Shown: piece by piece, positions 23,831 through 36,029 of the stretch
Position numbering within the stretch: the first letter of the stretch is position 1
Layout of the letters: each line of letters opens with the position of its first letter
Source: Anastrepha obliqua
Taxonomy: Eukaryota > Arthropoda > Insecta > Diptera > Tephritidae
Reading direction: 5' to 3'
Assembly (NCBI RefSeq): GCF_027943255.1
Contig: NC_072892.1
Span: 29,969,792-30,033,791 of the forward strand
DNA: 64,000 nt
Translations under genes and position numbers: made by a program
The notes under the pieces: model-generated
What the model was told of the DNA's origin: nothing
The model's input: the letters and a program-made list of their open reading frames with translations, nothing else
Databases searched by the model: none

Positions 23831-25244
23831 GAATTTTTAAAACTATGGATCAAGAAATTCGGTGGGACAGATATGTTTTAACAGTGAATTTGCGATCTCT
23901 ACTCGACATTTTTGCTGGCAAAGGCAACACATCCATCGGCAGTCTATAGCTTTTCTGATATTCTACCAGTTTGCAAATCTTGTTACCATTATTGAGTGAT
24001 ACTAGGCGAATCTATACAAGATGATGTTACCAGAGCCACAGTAACATTAATATCATTTTTTTATTTAAAATTTGGAATTCAGTTTGAATTTCAAAGTTTA
24101 AGTATGAATGTAAACAAATAAAAAACAAAAAAAAAAGCAGGCCACATTCACATTCAAACACCCAAATCATTAGCAATGAGCACTATCCATTTGATATTTA
24201 TAATCTGATAAGGCATATGGAGATGCTCTGAAATATGACCAGAATTGATTTCGCATTGACTTAGATATCCGCCTCAAAATCTTAAAAGATGTTCAGCAAT
24301 CTTATTCAAATTGAGAAGGTCGAATTGTATACGAATCCTCTTCGAGCAATTGGTGCATCATTTGCTTACCTTTCTATGAGGCTATGAATATTTTGCCAAA
24401 GAATTCCGATTTTTACCCGTTGAAAAAAATGTTTGTTTTGGAGCCGCAATTGTCATCAAAAGTAAGAAGCAAAATATAATAGGAAATGTAAAATGGAATA
24501 TTTTGCCCAATCAAAGCAACCTACTAAGCCTCCCTGGTGCAATGTAAAAAAATATTTATCAATGAAAATAACAAAATGTAAAATGATTTATTACATGATT
24601 TCAATACCTTTTAAAGCAAACAAAAATGTGTCCTTTTTCCAAATATTGCCAAAAAAATTACGATTTGCGCTGCATTTGTGCTCTTTCCCCTCAACCAAAA
24701 CGAAAAACGTTATTTATAAATATTTATTGTAAAACAAATATTGAGAAATGTGCTTTATACTTACATATCGGGAACGGCCGCACATCAACTTGGTTCTTCG
24801 CAACACAATTACTTATTTATTTATTTACGTGAAATGTAATCATAAAAATTTAAATTACCCAATTAAGGCAACTAGTGGCGGAGACTATCGGCCTCTTTAT
24901 TATTTCCTCAAACTGTGAATCACTGCTCTCATCGCTACTCGTTGTTTTTATTTTTCTAATTTCATTAATGTCGTTCCCCCATTTATGTGTGTAGTTATTT
25001 CGAAAGATAAGTTTTGGCAAAAATATAGTGGTGACACTTTAAATCTTAAGTTATACTTAAGTTCGACTTAAAAACACAACATGGCAATACTTCTGAGATG
25101 TCACATATTGACACTGAGATCATTTAATTCCAGTAACAGTATATTTAAAATTGTCATTGAAAAACGTTGATTGCTTGGTGTTCAGGCCACACATGATTAT
25201 CTGTTCGTTATTTAGTTAAATATATATTGGCTAACATTAAAAGT
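23831..25244. other. Intergenic DNA and lodestar 5' flank
   Basis: No gene was recognised between the mgr 5' end and the lodestar start. The frames at 24493-24832 are AT-driven and lack motifs. The mgr and lodestar starts are 1.9 kb apart and divergent, so a shared compact promoter is unlikely. I see no TATA box or DRE close to 25245. Confidence 0.5.
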
Positions 25245-28200
25245 ATGTCGGATTCAGATGAAGTAATAACTAGCGATCTAGAGGACGAATCCATTGGCGA
25301 TAGCTCAAAAAGTGCATGTGAGTTTAGGTATAAAAAACGTGGTTCTTTATTATGAGATTAATTTTCAGATGCTGAATTGCCTAGCGGTGAAATCATTATT
25401 GAAGAATCTGGAACTGAAAGTAATTATCATCAATCTTAACAATCTTAACAACTCCTTTTTAAACTATTTATATGTTATAGGCTCTGATGAAAGTATTGTA
25501 ATTCGAAAGCGTAATAGTAATGGGGCAAAAAGCCGCCGACGTATTATTCAGTCAGAATCGGAAGAGTCTGATGAGGATGACGAGTCTGATGAGGATGACG
25601 AGTCTGATAGACAGGCCTTATCACCACGCACTCGAATGAGTATTACAGGGGTAAGGCCAGAGGACCTTTCGGATTCTAGCGAAATTGAGTACTCGGACGC
25701 GCGATCAGAAGTAGAAGATTCAGTGGAAAAGCACAACACAGAAAATGGAGAAGAATCTCACACTCTTAAAGTTAAAAACTCATTTGTGGATGGATCAGCG
25801 TCGGAGGCAGAAGCTGAAGAACACACTACTGAAGAAGAAACGACAAATAGCATTATTGATGAGGGCGAAACTGTGAAAGCAAAATTTGTGGAGGACACAA
25901 ACAAAGTAGCAAATGTTCCTGTTACACCGAAAAATAATCAATTTCAAACGAAACAAGCCAATGTTGACTCACCCATGAGCTCAGGTCGATACAGTATGCA
26001 GTTTGAAAGAGCTATAAAAGAAAAATTATCCTCTACCATCTATCAGGCAAGTCCAAAAGATACATATCGATCCCGAGTAGATACGTCCGATGAAAGTGAT
26101 GTTCAGGTGATTAGTTTTAAGGAGAAAACCATAGAAATTGGTAGCAGTAGTGATGAAAGTGATCAGGAGAATATACCAACAACCAATACTTCCAGCTACT
26201 TAAAAGGAGAATTGATTAAACCTAAACCACACCTAGTGCAACCGAAAATTCCAGGAGTAATTAAAGCTACTGAATCTATAGTCAACGCCAAGGTCATGGC
26301 CAAGGATGAGCAACTTGTTTCTAAAGAATTTTTTGACAAGGAATTAAAAAAATTGCACGAACTGAAGATTGAATTACAAAGTGCGGAAAGGTTGCATGAA
26401 AAAATAGCACAGAGTTTACCTGATGGAGGGCAGCAGCTTTCTCTCCGAATTGAGCGCTTGCGCCATGATTTTCATATTAAATCTAGGTATGTAACTACGC
26501 TAAAAGTTGAAGATGCCGTCGCTTCAAGCTCAAACCATCAAATTCAAAATAAAGTAGATCCACTGAGCTGGGAAGACCTCTCGAAGGCTGTAAATCAAAT
26601 TCAACCTACACATACGGGCAAGCAAGGTCTGGCCACATTCAATGCGCAACGCGAATTGACAGTTGAACGCCTAAAGGTTTGTAGTACAACTAATCATATT
26701 TTCACATCCAAACAATTATGTGCACAAGTAGAGTTTGATTGAAAAGTAATGAGCCTTCCCGCGCGGAGCGTCTGCCAAGCGATCAACCGAATAGGCTGGT
26801 GGGGGAAAATGATCCTTTGACCTTCCCCTTCCCCAAATTTTGCGCCAAGCTAAGCAAAACGAGTACCTTAACCATTGGGCTACTCAAGAAGGCTTACGGG
26901 GACCAATCTCTGTCCAGTGCCCAGGTAAAATGGTGGCACAAGTCGTTCAAGGAAGGCCGGGAGGACGTCGAAGACGAACAGCGATCTGAAAGGCCTTCGA
27001 CGACGCAAACAGACGATGTGAACCGCGTTCGTGAATTTTTGAACATTGACCGTCATGCTAGTCTATGTGAGATCAGTGAAGAGTTAAATTTAACTTATTA
27101 CAATATGTGGAAAATCGTGACCTCGTCGCCCGGGTTCGGCCCGACCTCATCAGCAATTTCACCCTTCATCACGGCGCACACCGCCTTCCTCTGCACTTCT
27201 GCATTGGCCAAGATGGGGGTTCCGGTGCTTCCCCACCATTCTACAGACCCAGACCTGTCCCCTCCGGACTTCTTCTCGTTCCCGCGCCTGAAAAGAAAGC
27301 TGAAGAGGAGGGGTTTCGACTCCATCGAGGCGATCCAAAAAACTGTGACAGCCGAATTGAACGGGATTCCGGCGGATGAGTTTAAAAAATGTTTCCGGCA
27401 GGGGAAGGACCGCTACCAGCGGTGTATTGATGCTCACGGGTCCTATTTTGAAGAATATTAGTCGTATAAGCCAAAAGGTTTAATAAAACTGCTTAAAATA
27501 TATAAGGATCATTACTTTGAATCAAACCCTGTACCCGTATTTAAGTATGATGAATTTTCTAGAACGGATATATGAGAAAATGTTGGGGTTTTATCGTCAT
27601 TAGCATGTAGTCGCATGAGTTACTTTGCATTACACGCGCTGACATGACCTAAAATTTCGCATTTCTTGATTACAAATCTTCACATCAACTGATTACTTTC
27701 TTAAAATTAGTGAAATCTATTAGCAAAATTTGGCGTTGTAATTTGTTTAAATTGCGTTTCTTGCAGGATATTCATAGCTCGTTGAAGTCGTGTCCTACTG
27801 AAGATGTACTTGCTGAAGATCCAGTTGGTTTACATGTAACTCTAATGGATCACCAGAAACATGCACTGGCTTGGATGACTTGGCGCGAAAACCAACGACC
27901 TCGTGGTGGTATTCTTGCTGATGATATGGGTTTAGGAAAGACCCTAACAATGATATCACTAGTCCTTGCCTCAAAGAACTGTCCAGAGCAAGAAAGTAAT
28001 ATTGAAAATGATGATTTGAGTGAATTGGAAAATGAAAATGAGGGCTGGACATCGAAAGGTCGACGAAATTGTATGTATATTTAGTGGAGGTGGAGGCAAT
28101 TGAATTTTTCACGTTTAACTTCGTTTTACTTGTAGTTTACCCAGGAGGTACATTGGTCATTTGTCCAGCGAGCTTAATTCGCCAATGGGAGGGAGAAGTT

Positions 28201-29815
28201 GAGAGTAAAGTCAAGCGTCACAAGCTAACTGTTTGTGTCCATCACGGTAATAATCGTGATTCCAAACCAAAACATTTGCGTACCTACGATATTGTCATTA
28301 CTACTTACAATATTGTGTCGCGTGAACAAAAATCTCAAGGTGCGCTATTTGGTATTAAATGGCAGCGTATAATACTTGACGAAGCTCATGTGATACGCAA
28401 CCATAAAGCGCAAATGTCAATGGCTGTATGTGCCCTAAGTGGCAAAAATAAATGGGCTCTGACCGGTACGCCTATACAAAATAAAGAAATGGATGCCTAT
28501 GCGCTAATAAAGTTTCTGCGATGTTCACCATTTGACGAACTACCTCACTGGAAAAAGTGGATTGATAACAAGAGTGCGGGAGGTCAACAACGCTTAAATG
28601 CCTTGATGAAATCACTTATGCTTCGGCGTACCAAAGTGATGCTTCAAGAGCGCGGAGCTCTAAATTGTTTGCCAGAGAAACGCATGGAGCTTATCGAAGT
28701 AAGCTTAGATAAAGACGAAATGAATGTTTATCAGAAGATAATGGTATACTCGCGCACACTATTTGCGCAATTTCTGCTACAAAGAGCCGAACGAGAGACG
28801 GGTGTTATGTACAGAGAGGATAGTAATCGCCCCACTTTTAGACAAACCAAAGATCCGAATGGTGCGTACTACAAAGTACATGAGAAATTCACAAAACTGC
28901 ATCGTGGCCAAAAGGATGTGAAATCGCACGAAATTTTATTGTTGCTGTTAAGGCTGCGCCAAATTTGTTGCCACCCAGGTTTAATTGATGCGGTATGATT
29001 TGAATATTACGTATAATTCGTTTTTAAATTATTTCTTATGTAAGCTTTATTTTTTATATGATTAGATGCTTGACGATGCTGATAACGCCGAGAATATGGA
29101 AAGCGAAAGTGAAGATGAAAAGCTAAAAATTGATTTACTTGAGCAGTTGAACAACTTGGCAATCAATGACAGCTCAGAAAATCGTAGTTTGGAAGGTGAT
29201 AAAGGGCTAAAACCTGAGGAAGAAGTTATTGCCAAAGCTTCAGCGAAAGTCTTACAACGCAGAAATCCAATATTTAATATAAAGCGACCATCATCAAAAA
29301 TCAAAAAGGTTCTTGAAATTTTGAAACATCGTGTTCTGAATGGAAATGACAAGGCTATTGTAGTCTCGCAATGGACGAGCGTTCTGAATATACTGAAGTT
29401 ACATTTGGAGGAACAGGGTATCGGAACGTTGTCTCTTAATGGCACTATACCCGTCAAGAACCGTCAAGAGATTGTCACAAATTTTAATAATGCAAATATT
29501 AACAAGCGAATTCTGCTACTTTCGCTAACAGCAGGGGGAGTAGGTTTAAACTTAGTCGGCGCTAATCATTTGTTAATGATCGACTTGCATTGGAATCCGC
29601 AATTAGAAGCACAGGCGCAAGATCGCATTTATCGTGTTGGGCAAAAGAAAAATGTGGTTATTTATAAATTCATGTGCAAGGACACTGTAGAAGAGCGCAT
29701 AAGAGCATTGCAGGAGCATAAAATGTCGATAGCAGATGGTGTACTTACGGGTGCGCGTTCGGCAGAGGGTAGCAAACTTACTATGGAAGATCTCAGGGGT
29801 CTTTTTGGCATGTAA
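25245..29815 (+). CDS. lds: Lodestar / transcription termination factor 2 (SNF2-family ATPase), six exons
   Basis: Exons 25245-25317, 25369-25419, 25481-26676, 27767-28070, 28136-28992 and 29066-29815 join to 3231 nt and 1076 aa, close to my recollection of Drosophila Lodestar (~1060 aa). Introns are 51, 61, 1090, 65 and 73 bp with GT-AG borders, and every join keeps frame. Residues 1-~300 are acidic and Ser-rich. The helicase core has ADDMGLGKT (Walker A, about 491-499), DEAH (about 623-626), ALTGTPIQN and the motif VI-like QDRIYRVGQ (about 1012-1020). TTF2 proteins release Pol I and Pol II transcripts using ATP and act on mitotic chromosomes; Drosophila lds mutants have chromosome segregation defects (known literature). 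Intron 3 is enlarged by a mariner-like insertion. AATAAA lies at 29963. All core motifs are intact. Confidence 0.93.
26731..27531 (+). mobile_element. Deleted mariner-like element inside lodestar intron 3
   Basis: The inverted ends AGTTTGATTGAAAAGTAATG (left) and AGGGTTTGATTCAAAGTAAT (right, reverse complement) have TA on both sides (26729-26730 and 27532-27533). The 801-bp copy holds a 240-residue open frame (26739-27461) that reads as transposase N-terminus (FKEGREDVEDEQRSERPST, about 70-88) joined to C-terminus (PDLSPPDFFSFPRLKRKLK, DRYQRCIDAHGSYFEEY). About 100 residues including the first catalytic Asp are deleted, and the second Asp block is reduced to HHG-AH. It is inactive as an enzyme but its frame is still open. 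It lies in the same direction as the host gene. Confidence 0.87.
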
Positions 29816-29962
29816 TTAATTTTATGTTCGGAAGATAACAGGGGTTTTTTTTTAGCTTGTAATTATTTTTATGTTTCAGTATTCTATTTTAAATATTCCA
29901 ATGAACACATTTTTTTGATATGTTATTTTTTATGTCTTTATGAACCGCTTAGTTAATACGTG

Positions 29963-29968
29963 AATAAA
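29963..29968 (+). promoter_or_regulatory. lodestar poly(A) signal AATAAA
   Basis: This canonical hexamer is 148 bp after the lodestar stop codon, within GTGAATAAATAC. It is assigned by position. Confidence 0.5.
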
Positions 29969-30043
29969 TACATACATAATTAAAAATAAACAACACTATA
30001 ACCTTTAAGAAAAACCATTTCACATTCATTATAGTTTACATAT

Positions 30044-32250
30044 CGATGGCTTAATATAGAAAAGGCGTATCTACATTTTTTTCGAAATCGCGTTTTTAAT
30101 GTATTCTGGTAGACCACTGTCAAATACATCTCCCCTTAAAAAATTAGCGGGCTATGATCGCAAATAACGGATTTATAGTGTATATAAAAAAAGCCCTAAC
30201 TCATTCGAAGTTTTTTTTTGAAAGAAAAAAGCCCTAAGTCGTTTAAAGTTGAATTTAAAATAGACACACAATCAACGCCACAACAGAAATTGGTTTTTAC
30301 TTGGCGAATTTTTTTGTTCCAAAAAGGAAAAATACTACTAACAAATCCGAATGGAAACAAAATGTAAATAAAAACAAAAGAATGGAAGGCGTGGAATATT
30401 TGGGTATATCAAAAATAAGAACTTTATCAAAAACCTTCTAGGCAATTAGGAGAGCCATTTTGATCACGATTTTGTGTAAAAAGTGCGGTGAGAAAGTGTT
30501 CAACGTTTAATGAGTCCCCACGAAAAGAAATTTTTAGTTTGTTTTGGGAGATGTCCTGGGAGCAAAAGAGGCAGTATGTTGCAGGTCTTACAAGCTTTTC
30601 TGAAACAAAAAGGAAAACGTCTGAAAATTCGAGACGGAATCTGTCCATATCATATTTTTTGAGTCATAATTCAAAGCGATTAGGAGTGTGCCGTGAAATG
30701 TTTTATTCAACACTAGAAGCAAAGGAAAAGATGGTTCGAAATTGGATTAGCAGTGGCGGTAAACACAGTACTCAATGCAGTCTCGATAAAGCTTTAATTT
30801 TGCGCAAAAATGCTAAGCGATCATCAGTTATAGGTCAGCGCAACAAAAACCGACGTGACTTTCTAAAAAAATGGGTAGAGGAGTTGTCAAAAATGGAGTC
30901 ACATTATTGTCGAAAAGATAACAAAAAGTTTTACTTCGAATCGGAGTTTTCCTCATATCAGGAGATTTACAAGCTTTATGTCAACGAGTGTGAATCCGAA
31001 AAAGAAAATGGAGGCATAAAATTGTCGTACCCAATATTTACGCAATTAAGAAAGGAATTAAATTATTCTATTTTTAAGCCAAGAAAAGATCAGTGGAATT
31101 TATGCGTATCACATAAAGCTAATAATGTTTCCGATGAGCAATACGAAAATCATAGAGAAGAAATCGGAAAAATGCGTGTAGAAAAGCAAAACGATATCAA
31201 AAATGCTAACGATCCATGCTCGATCGGATGACACCCATCACATTTTTATTTACTCGAATGGTTGCTTTCACCAAAACCGTAATACTGTTTTGTCTAACGC
31301 CTTGTTGAATTTTTCAATGGAAACTGAAATAACAATTGAACAGAAGTTTTTAATAAGTGGTCATACGCATATGGAATGTGATGCAACGCATTCCCTTATA
31401 GAGAGAAAAATAAATAAAAAACAAATAAACCTGCCGTCTCAATTTGTTCAACTCATTAAGGAAGCTAGAAAAGTTCCAGCACCTCTACAAGTGCACCATT
31501 TGCGTTATGATTATTTTTTAAATTTCGAAAATATTTCAAAGATATACACATCAATACGATTAGGTGAATATTGCACACTGAAACAACTCTTTAGATATAT
31601 ATACTTAAGCTTTTCTTAAATTACAGGCAGGGACATTGGAGATCAGTAAGCATGCTTCGAGCCTCGGCGTATGACTCGTCAGGATCAATTTATTTTAAAA
31701 CCAATGTAACAGATGAATATCAATTACTCCCACAGAGATCGAAGTTTCCGATTAAAAATGTGTCCACCGATTGTCTTTATAAAGAGAAAATAGCCATATC
31801 TAAAAAAAGGGGGCCCATTTTCAAGATCTAAAAAAATTTCTTCTAGCAGATTGCCACCATTTTTATAATAATTTACCTTATAAAACCTAATTTGTTCTCA
31901 GTATAATAACATCTGCCTTGAAATATGTATTTTAGTTTTAATTATTTATTTATTTTACTTCAAACATGAACTATTATAATAGTTTGTCCGAATTTTAACT
32001 TACAACAAAAAGCCCTAACTTAAATTTATTTTCAAGAAAAATAATAACAAAAAGCCCTATCTCAAATATCTTCAAAGAAATTAAAAATAATAACAAAATT
32101 ATACCAGAATTGAATTTGTTACCTCTTTTGAATAAAAATTGCAATAGAAATGTTTTTTGCATCTCAAGTTTTTAAGGTTTTATTCAGTTTTTTCCTTCTC
32201 CTGAAAAGTAACGAAAAGTGTAGATACGCCTTTTCTATATTAAGCCATCG
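30044..32250 (+). mobile_element. 2.2-kb TIR DNA transposon, internally deleted
   Basis: Near-perfect inverted ends of about 36 bp (CGATGGCTTAATATAGAAAA...) are flanked by ATAT on both sides (30040-30043 and 32251-32254), fitting a 4-bp target duplication. An AAAAAGCCCTA motif occurs twice near the left end (about 30187, 30226) and twice near the right (about 32008, 32048), all in the same direction. The coding part is at 30488-31619. The family is not certain. The protein resembles arthropod TE proteins with a QNRN...GHT..E.D..H..IER core (I recall the name DUF7869), and a 4-bp duplication would suit the Sola group, but I cannot confirm either. Confidence 0.8.
30488..31619 (+). pseudogene. 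TE-encoded protein, two frames, centre deleted
   Basis: Frame A (30488-31231, 247 aa) has a basic N-terminal half and a segment SHYCRKDNKKFYFESEFSS followed by YQEIYKLYVNECE, then a Glu/Lys-rich end. Frame B (31203-31619, 138 aa) contains NGCFHQNRNTVL, ISGHTHMECDATHSLIERK and FVQLIKEARKVP, the C-terminal part of an RNase H-like integrase fold as I recall it in this family. The part between them (about 100 residues, probably with the first catalytic acid) is missing, and the two frames do not join. The element therefore cannot make an active transposase. Confidence 0.65.
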
Positions 32251-32254
32251 ATAT

Positions 32255-32716
32255 ATGAACATCTCTCCACTAATGTAAATCAAAAGTCGTCAACATAGAG
32301 AATTACTTTGTACAAGTCCATGCACACATATTTTTTTCACCTCAGGAAACTAATCGAAATATTAAAATTTTGAGGCAAAGAAGCAGCAAACAAAAATTTG
32401 AAGAGAGAACGATTTAGGTCTTAAATACATCAATGAAAAAGTACAGAGCACATCAACAATTTTGTATAAATTTGGCGCCTGCGAAATGCAACATTTGCCA
32501 GTAACGAAAGTGACCGAGATAGTCATGGTGAAGGGCACTGTGGAAATTCTATTTTGTTCAACTCTGGCAACACTATCCGCAGCATTTCTGCGTAGACGCG
32601 CCTTAGCCGCGATTACAAAAAAACAAAAAATGGGCATTTTTCTTGTTGGGGTATAAATTTACATACAGAGAACCAACAAAAACAAAAAAAAACAAAAAAC
32701 CAACGTGGGACACATA
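32255..32716. other. Spacer between transposons
   Basis: Two small frames (32362-32637 minus, 32462-32656 plus) overlap a stretch of higher GC (32460-32630), with no motif recognised. It may be unique host DNA between two TE blocks. A poly-CAAAAA run ends at the TA of the next element. Confidence 0.4.
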
Positions 32717-33097
32717 CAGTCTGTGTCAGAAGGAAAGAACCGGCCAGAAAGGCATTGCTAACTCAGACTAGTGTCTTCGAAACATTTCCGTAAATGCAAC
32801 CAAACAAAAATGAGTGAAGAGGCGGTATTTTTATGGAAACAAGGAAATGGCGTCACAGTAATGGACTGGCTTTCCCAGTCCCCAGAAGGCAACCCCACTA
32901 AAAATGTGGGACCGTTCCCACGACAGTTGGTTATACTTGCCGGAACGACCGTATTTACGAGGTGTGTTCAAAAAGTATCGCGAATTTTGAATTTTCACAG
33001 GTTACGTACACATGCCCCACAAAGTCTGCGTTCACCCTACAATAACTTTTTAGTGAATGAATTTTTTTATATTATAATTTTTATAGATTTGTATATA

Positions 33098-34407
33098 CAG
33101 GATGGCTGATGAAAGCCGCTACCAAAAAAAATTGAATAACTTTTTTTCTTTTTAAGTTATCTGTTCCATTTTTGTTTTAATTTGCAGATTGATCTTTAAA
33201 ATTTATTAAAATGGATAACTGGGACACGCAAACAAGAATTTGGATAGTCCGCCGCTATCACGCACTGGAGTCCGTAGTTTTGGTACAGAGAGAGTACAGG
33301 CGGATGTTTGGCGGCGATCCCCCGAGCAGATGGACCATAATGAGACTGGTGAATAATTTTGCTGAGCAAGGAACAGTCGCAAGAAGGCCTTATCATCGAA
33401 ACCCACCAGTTCGGACGGAGGAAACGATCGCTGCTGTAGCTGCAGCTATAAAAAGCAATCCAAGGGTTTCAACAAGAAGCTTATCTGCTCAACTTGGTGT
33501 CAGCCGACAGTCTTTGCAAACAATAATGCACAAAGATTTAGAATTATTTCCCTACAAAATTCAAATGGTTAACAAATTGAATGCAGCAAAATTGCCGATT
33601 CGCTTGAAATTTGGCCAGAAGATCCTGCAAATGGTGGAAGAAGACCAAAACATGTTAAACTGCCTTTTCATATCTGATGAGGCCCATTTCGATTTAAACG
33701 GCAATGTGAACAAACAAAATTGTCGAATATGGAGTACTTCTAACCCACAGATACTCCACGAGACGGAATTGCATCCTCTTCGCGTGACAGTGTGGTGTGC
33801 GGTTTCTTCACGCTGTATTGTGGGGCCTTTTTTTTTGAAGAAAATGGTCACACCGTTACGGTTACTGGAGACCGTTATTTGAAATTGCTGAAAGAATTTT
33901 TCTATCCAGAACTACGCCGAAAGAGAATTCCTTTCAACTCTGTGTGGTTTCAACAAGATGGGACAACGTCTGACATAGCCCAGACTGTTATGACAGAGTT
34001 GCGACGAAAATTTCCCAATAAACTGATTTCAAGAAACTCCGAATTTCGTTGGCCCCCCAGGTCGCCTGACCTTACTGCACCTGACTTTTTCTTGTGGGGT
34101 TTATGTAAACAAGAAGTTTATAAAACAAAGCCAACAAATTTGGATGAATTAAAACAAACAATTCGGGCAACAATTGCGGCTATTCCTGTCACAACTCTCA
34201 AAGCAGCAATGAACAACTTTTTACTAAGATGCCGCACTTGTGTTAACGACCATGGGGGCATTTAAATTTAATTATTTTTAAAACTAGTTAAGCTACATTT
34301 AATAAAATTTAATGACCTTCAACTTGAAAAAAAAATAAATGAATTCCGTACACTAAAAAAAAAGTTATTTGAGTTTCTTAATGTAGCAAAATTCATCAGC
34401 CACCCAA
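33098..34407 (+). mobile_element. Innermost element: DD41D (rosa-type) mariner-like
   Basis: The left end near 33100 (GGATGGCTGATGAA) and right end near 34404 (GGGTGGCTGATGAA in reverse) are imperfect ~50-bp inverted repeats. The element sits in the left arm of the Tc1 at 33009-35889, splitting its outer and inner direct repeats. Comparison with the Tc1 right arm shows Tc1 sequence resuming at AGATTCC. The size of ~1.3 kb is full length. The exact outermost bases and the TA duplication are not clear on the right side. DD41D elements called rosa were described from Ceratitis rosa and other tephritids. Confidence 0.82.
33211..34265 (+). pseudogene. DD41D transposase, near-intact, one frameshift
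   Basis: Two overlapping frames (33211-33882 and 33792-34265) join if the T9 run at 33828-33836 is out by one base; the whole would be about 350 residues. HTH parts are seen (QREYRRMFGGDPPSRWTIMR, then STRSLSAQLGVSRQSLQTIM). Catalytic blocks: LFISDEAHFD, VWFQQDGTTSD and WPPRSPDLTAPDFFLWG. Counting from the second Asp to the Asp of APDFF gives 41 intervening residues. No other stop interrupts it. The frameshift could be a real lesion or an error in a homopolymer. Confidence 0.87.
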
Positions 34408-34536
34408 GATTCCTCACATAAGTTTTTAGATAACGGTGAAAAATGGCTGTAACAAGTAAATAAAGCGACCATAAAGTCTGCGTTCAGTCTTAAAGTCTAA
34501 TACAAAAACATGATATGCTATATGCAAAAATTAAAT

Positions 34537-35534
34537 CTAATTTTTAGTTGGATATCCACGTTGCTTCATGACTTCACTCAGCCTATTTGTCATTGAACTT
34601 ACAAGTTTCTCTGTTTCCTCTGCTGTTATCTTCCTCCATTCTGCCTGCATGACACTCCGCAAAACCTTTTTACTAGTAATCACTTGCTGGCGAATTCTTT
34701 TTTCCAATAGATCCCACAGATACTCGATGTGGTTAAGATCTGGGGACTGTGGTGGTGTTTTAAGATCTTTTGGGGCATTGTACAAGAGCCAAAGCTTAAC
34801 GATCTCGGCTGTGTGCTTCGGGTCGTTATCTTGTTGAAACCAAAATGTTCTTGATAAGCCGAGATTTTCTGCGCTTTGCTTTAAATTCCGTTTTAGTATG
34901 TTCAAGTATCCCCATTTATCCATCGTCGAATCAATAGATTCTAACTGACCCACCCCATTTGCCACCATTTGCTTAACCGTGCCAACAAGATTTTGCTTTT
35001 CAAGAGCAGTTCTAGGTTTTCGCCAAACAATTTGACGGCCTTTTATTTCGAATATACAAAATTTACTTTCGTCTGAAAATATTACTTTTTTCCAGAACTC
35101 GGGAGGGTTTTTTATGTACTCATTAGCAAACTGAATGCATTCACGTCTGTTCACAAGAGAAATGAAAGGCTTTCTTCGGGCGACTCTATCATGGTATCCA
35201 GCTTGACGTAGAACTTTTCTGGCAGTTTCAGCGCAAATACTTTTTTTAACTGTTTGATTTATGTTTTCAACAAATTTGAGGATGTAATCCGGGGGTTAAC
35301 CTTTGCCAAGTTGATTATAGAACGCTCTTCCCGGGTCGATAATTTTTTCGGTCGCCCTGACCTGGGGTTAGATGTAAAAATTCCAGTTTGCCGAAAATTT
35401 GTTACAACTCACTGAAAGAGGAATACGTTCTCTCAATAGATTTCCCAATATTTCGGAAACTTTTTCCGTCTTTCCACATTTTTATAATTATTTTCCCCTC
35501 AGAAACGCTTATTTCTTTTCCCTTTCCTTCCATG
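34537..35534 (-). pseudogene. Tc1 transposase, DD34E domain open, N-terminus broken
   Basis: The start ATG at 35534 gives a readable HTH (SEGKIIIKMWKDGKSFRNIG), but frameshifts and stops follow, around GRPKKLSTREERSIINLAK at about 35310-35360. From 35154 to 34537 a 205-residue frame is open: IFSDESKF (first Asp), WFQQDNDPKHTA (second Asp), PPQSPDLNHIEYLWD (Glu). I count 34 residues between the second Asp and the Glu, so DD34E. The catalytic half looks better preserved than the DNA-binding half. Confidence 0.85.
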
Positions 35535-36029
35535 TTCTTTAATTATTTCCAGTTATAAATAAAATGTTCAACTAAGCTTAACATCCATCGAAGTAATGCG
35601 CAATGAAAAATTAATATAAACAAGGAAAAATATCTTAAAATTAACGGTATCATTAAAATAAACAGGCTGAACGCAGACTTTTTGGTGCCACATTTACATG
35701 CTGCTGAAATTATTTTCCCGTTATCTAATAAGTGAAGTGGGGAATCTTGTTTTTTTTCTTGCCCTTGAAAGCTGGGAATGTAGTGAATAAACAAATTGTA
35801 AAGATTTCAATTTAATCATAATATTCTATTTTGTTTTTAATAAATTTAAGAAGGCTATTCGGGTAAACGCAGACTTTGTGGGTCATGTGTATATTCGAAT
35901 TTCGATTTTTTTGTGGCGATATGTTGGTACTCATGTCTCTCACTCATGCCGACGAGTTCGGCCATTTTGAATGTTCAGTTAATTGTCGACAGCGGCTTTG
36001 CTTGCACGTACTTCGGCTGGTCTTCGATT

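Larger units (their letters stand above)
33009..35889 (-). mobile_element. Third shell: Tc1-like element with IR/DR ends
   Basis: The outer ends CACATGCCCCACAAAGTCTG (33009) and CACATGACCCACAAAGTCTG (reverse, 35889) carry TA at 33007-33008 and 35890-35891. AAAGTCTGCGTT occurs four times: outer left (about 33020), inner left (about 34475), inner right (about 35675) and outer right (about 35873). The inner and outer sites point the same way within each end, the IR/DR layout known from Sleeping Beauty-like Tc1 elements. The arms are about 230 bp. Removing the DD41D element at 33098-34407 leaves ~1.57 kb, the usual Tc1 size. The transposase is on the minus strand. Confidence 0.87.

Noticed and set aside
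23330..25245. Bidirectional promoter shared by mgr and lodestar
   Set aside because: Start codons are 1.9 kb apart with a SINE head between; no shared core motif seen.
25548..25739. 63-aa Ser-rich minus frame
   Set aside because: Mirror of the acidic Asp/Glu-Ser repeats in lodestar exon 3.
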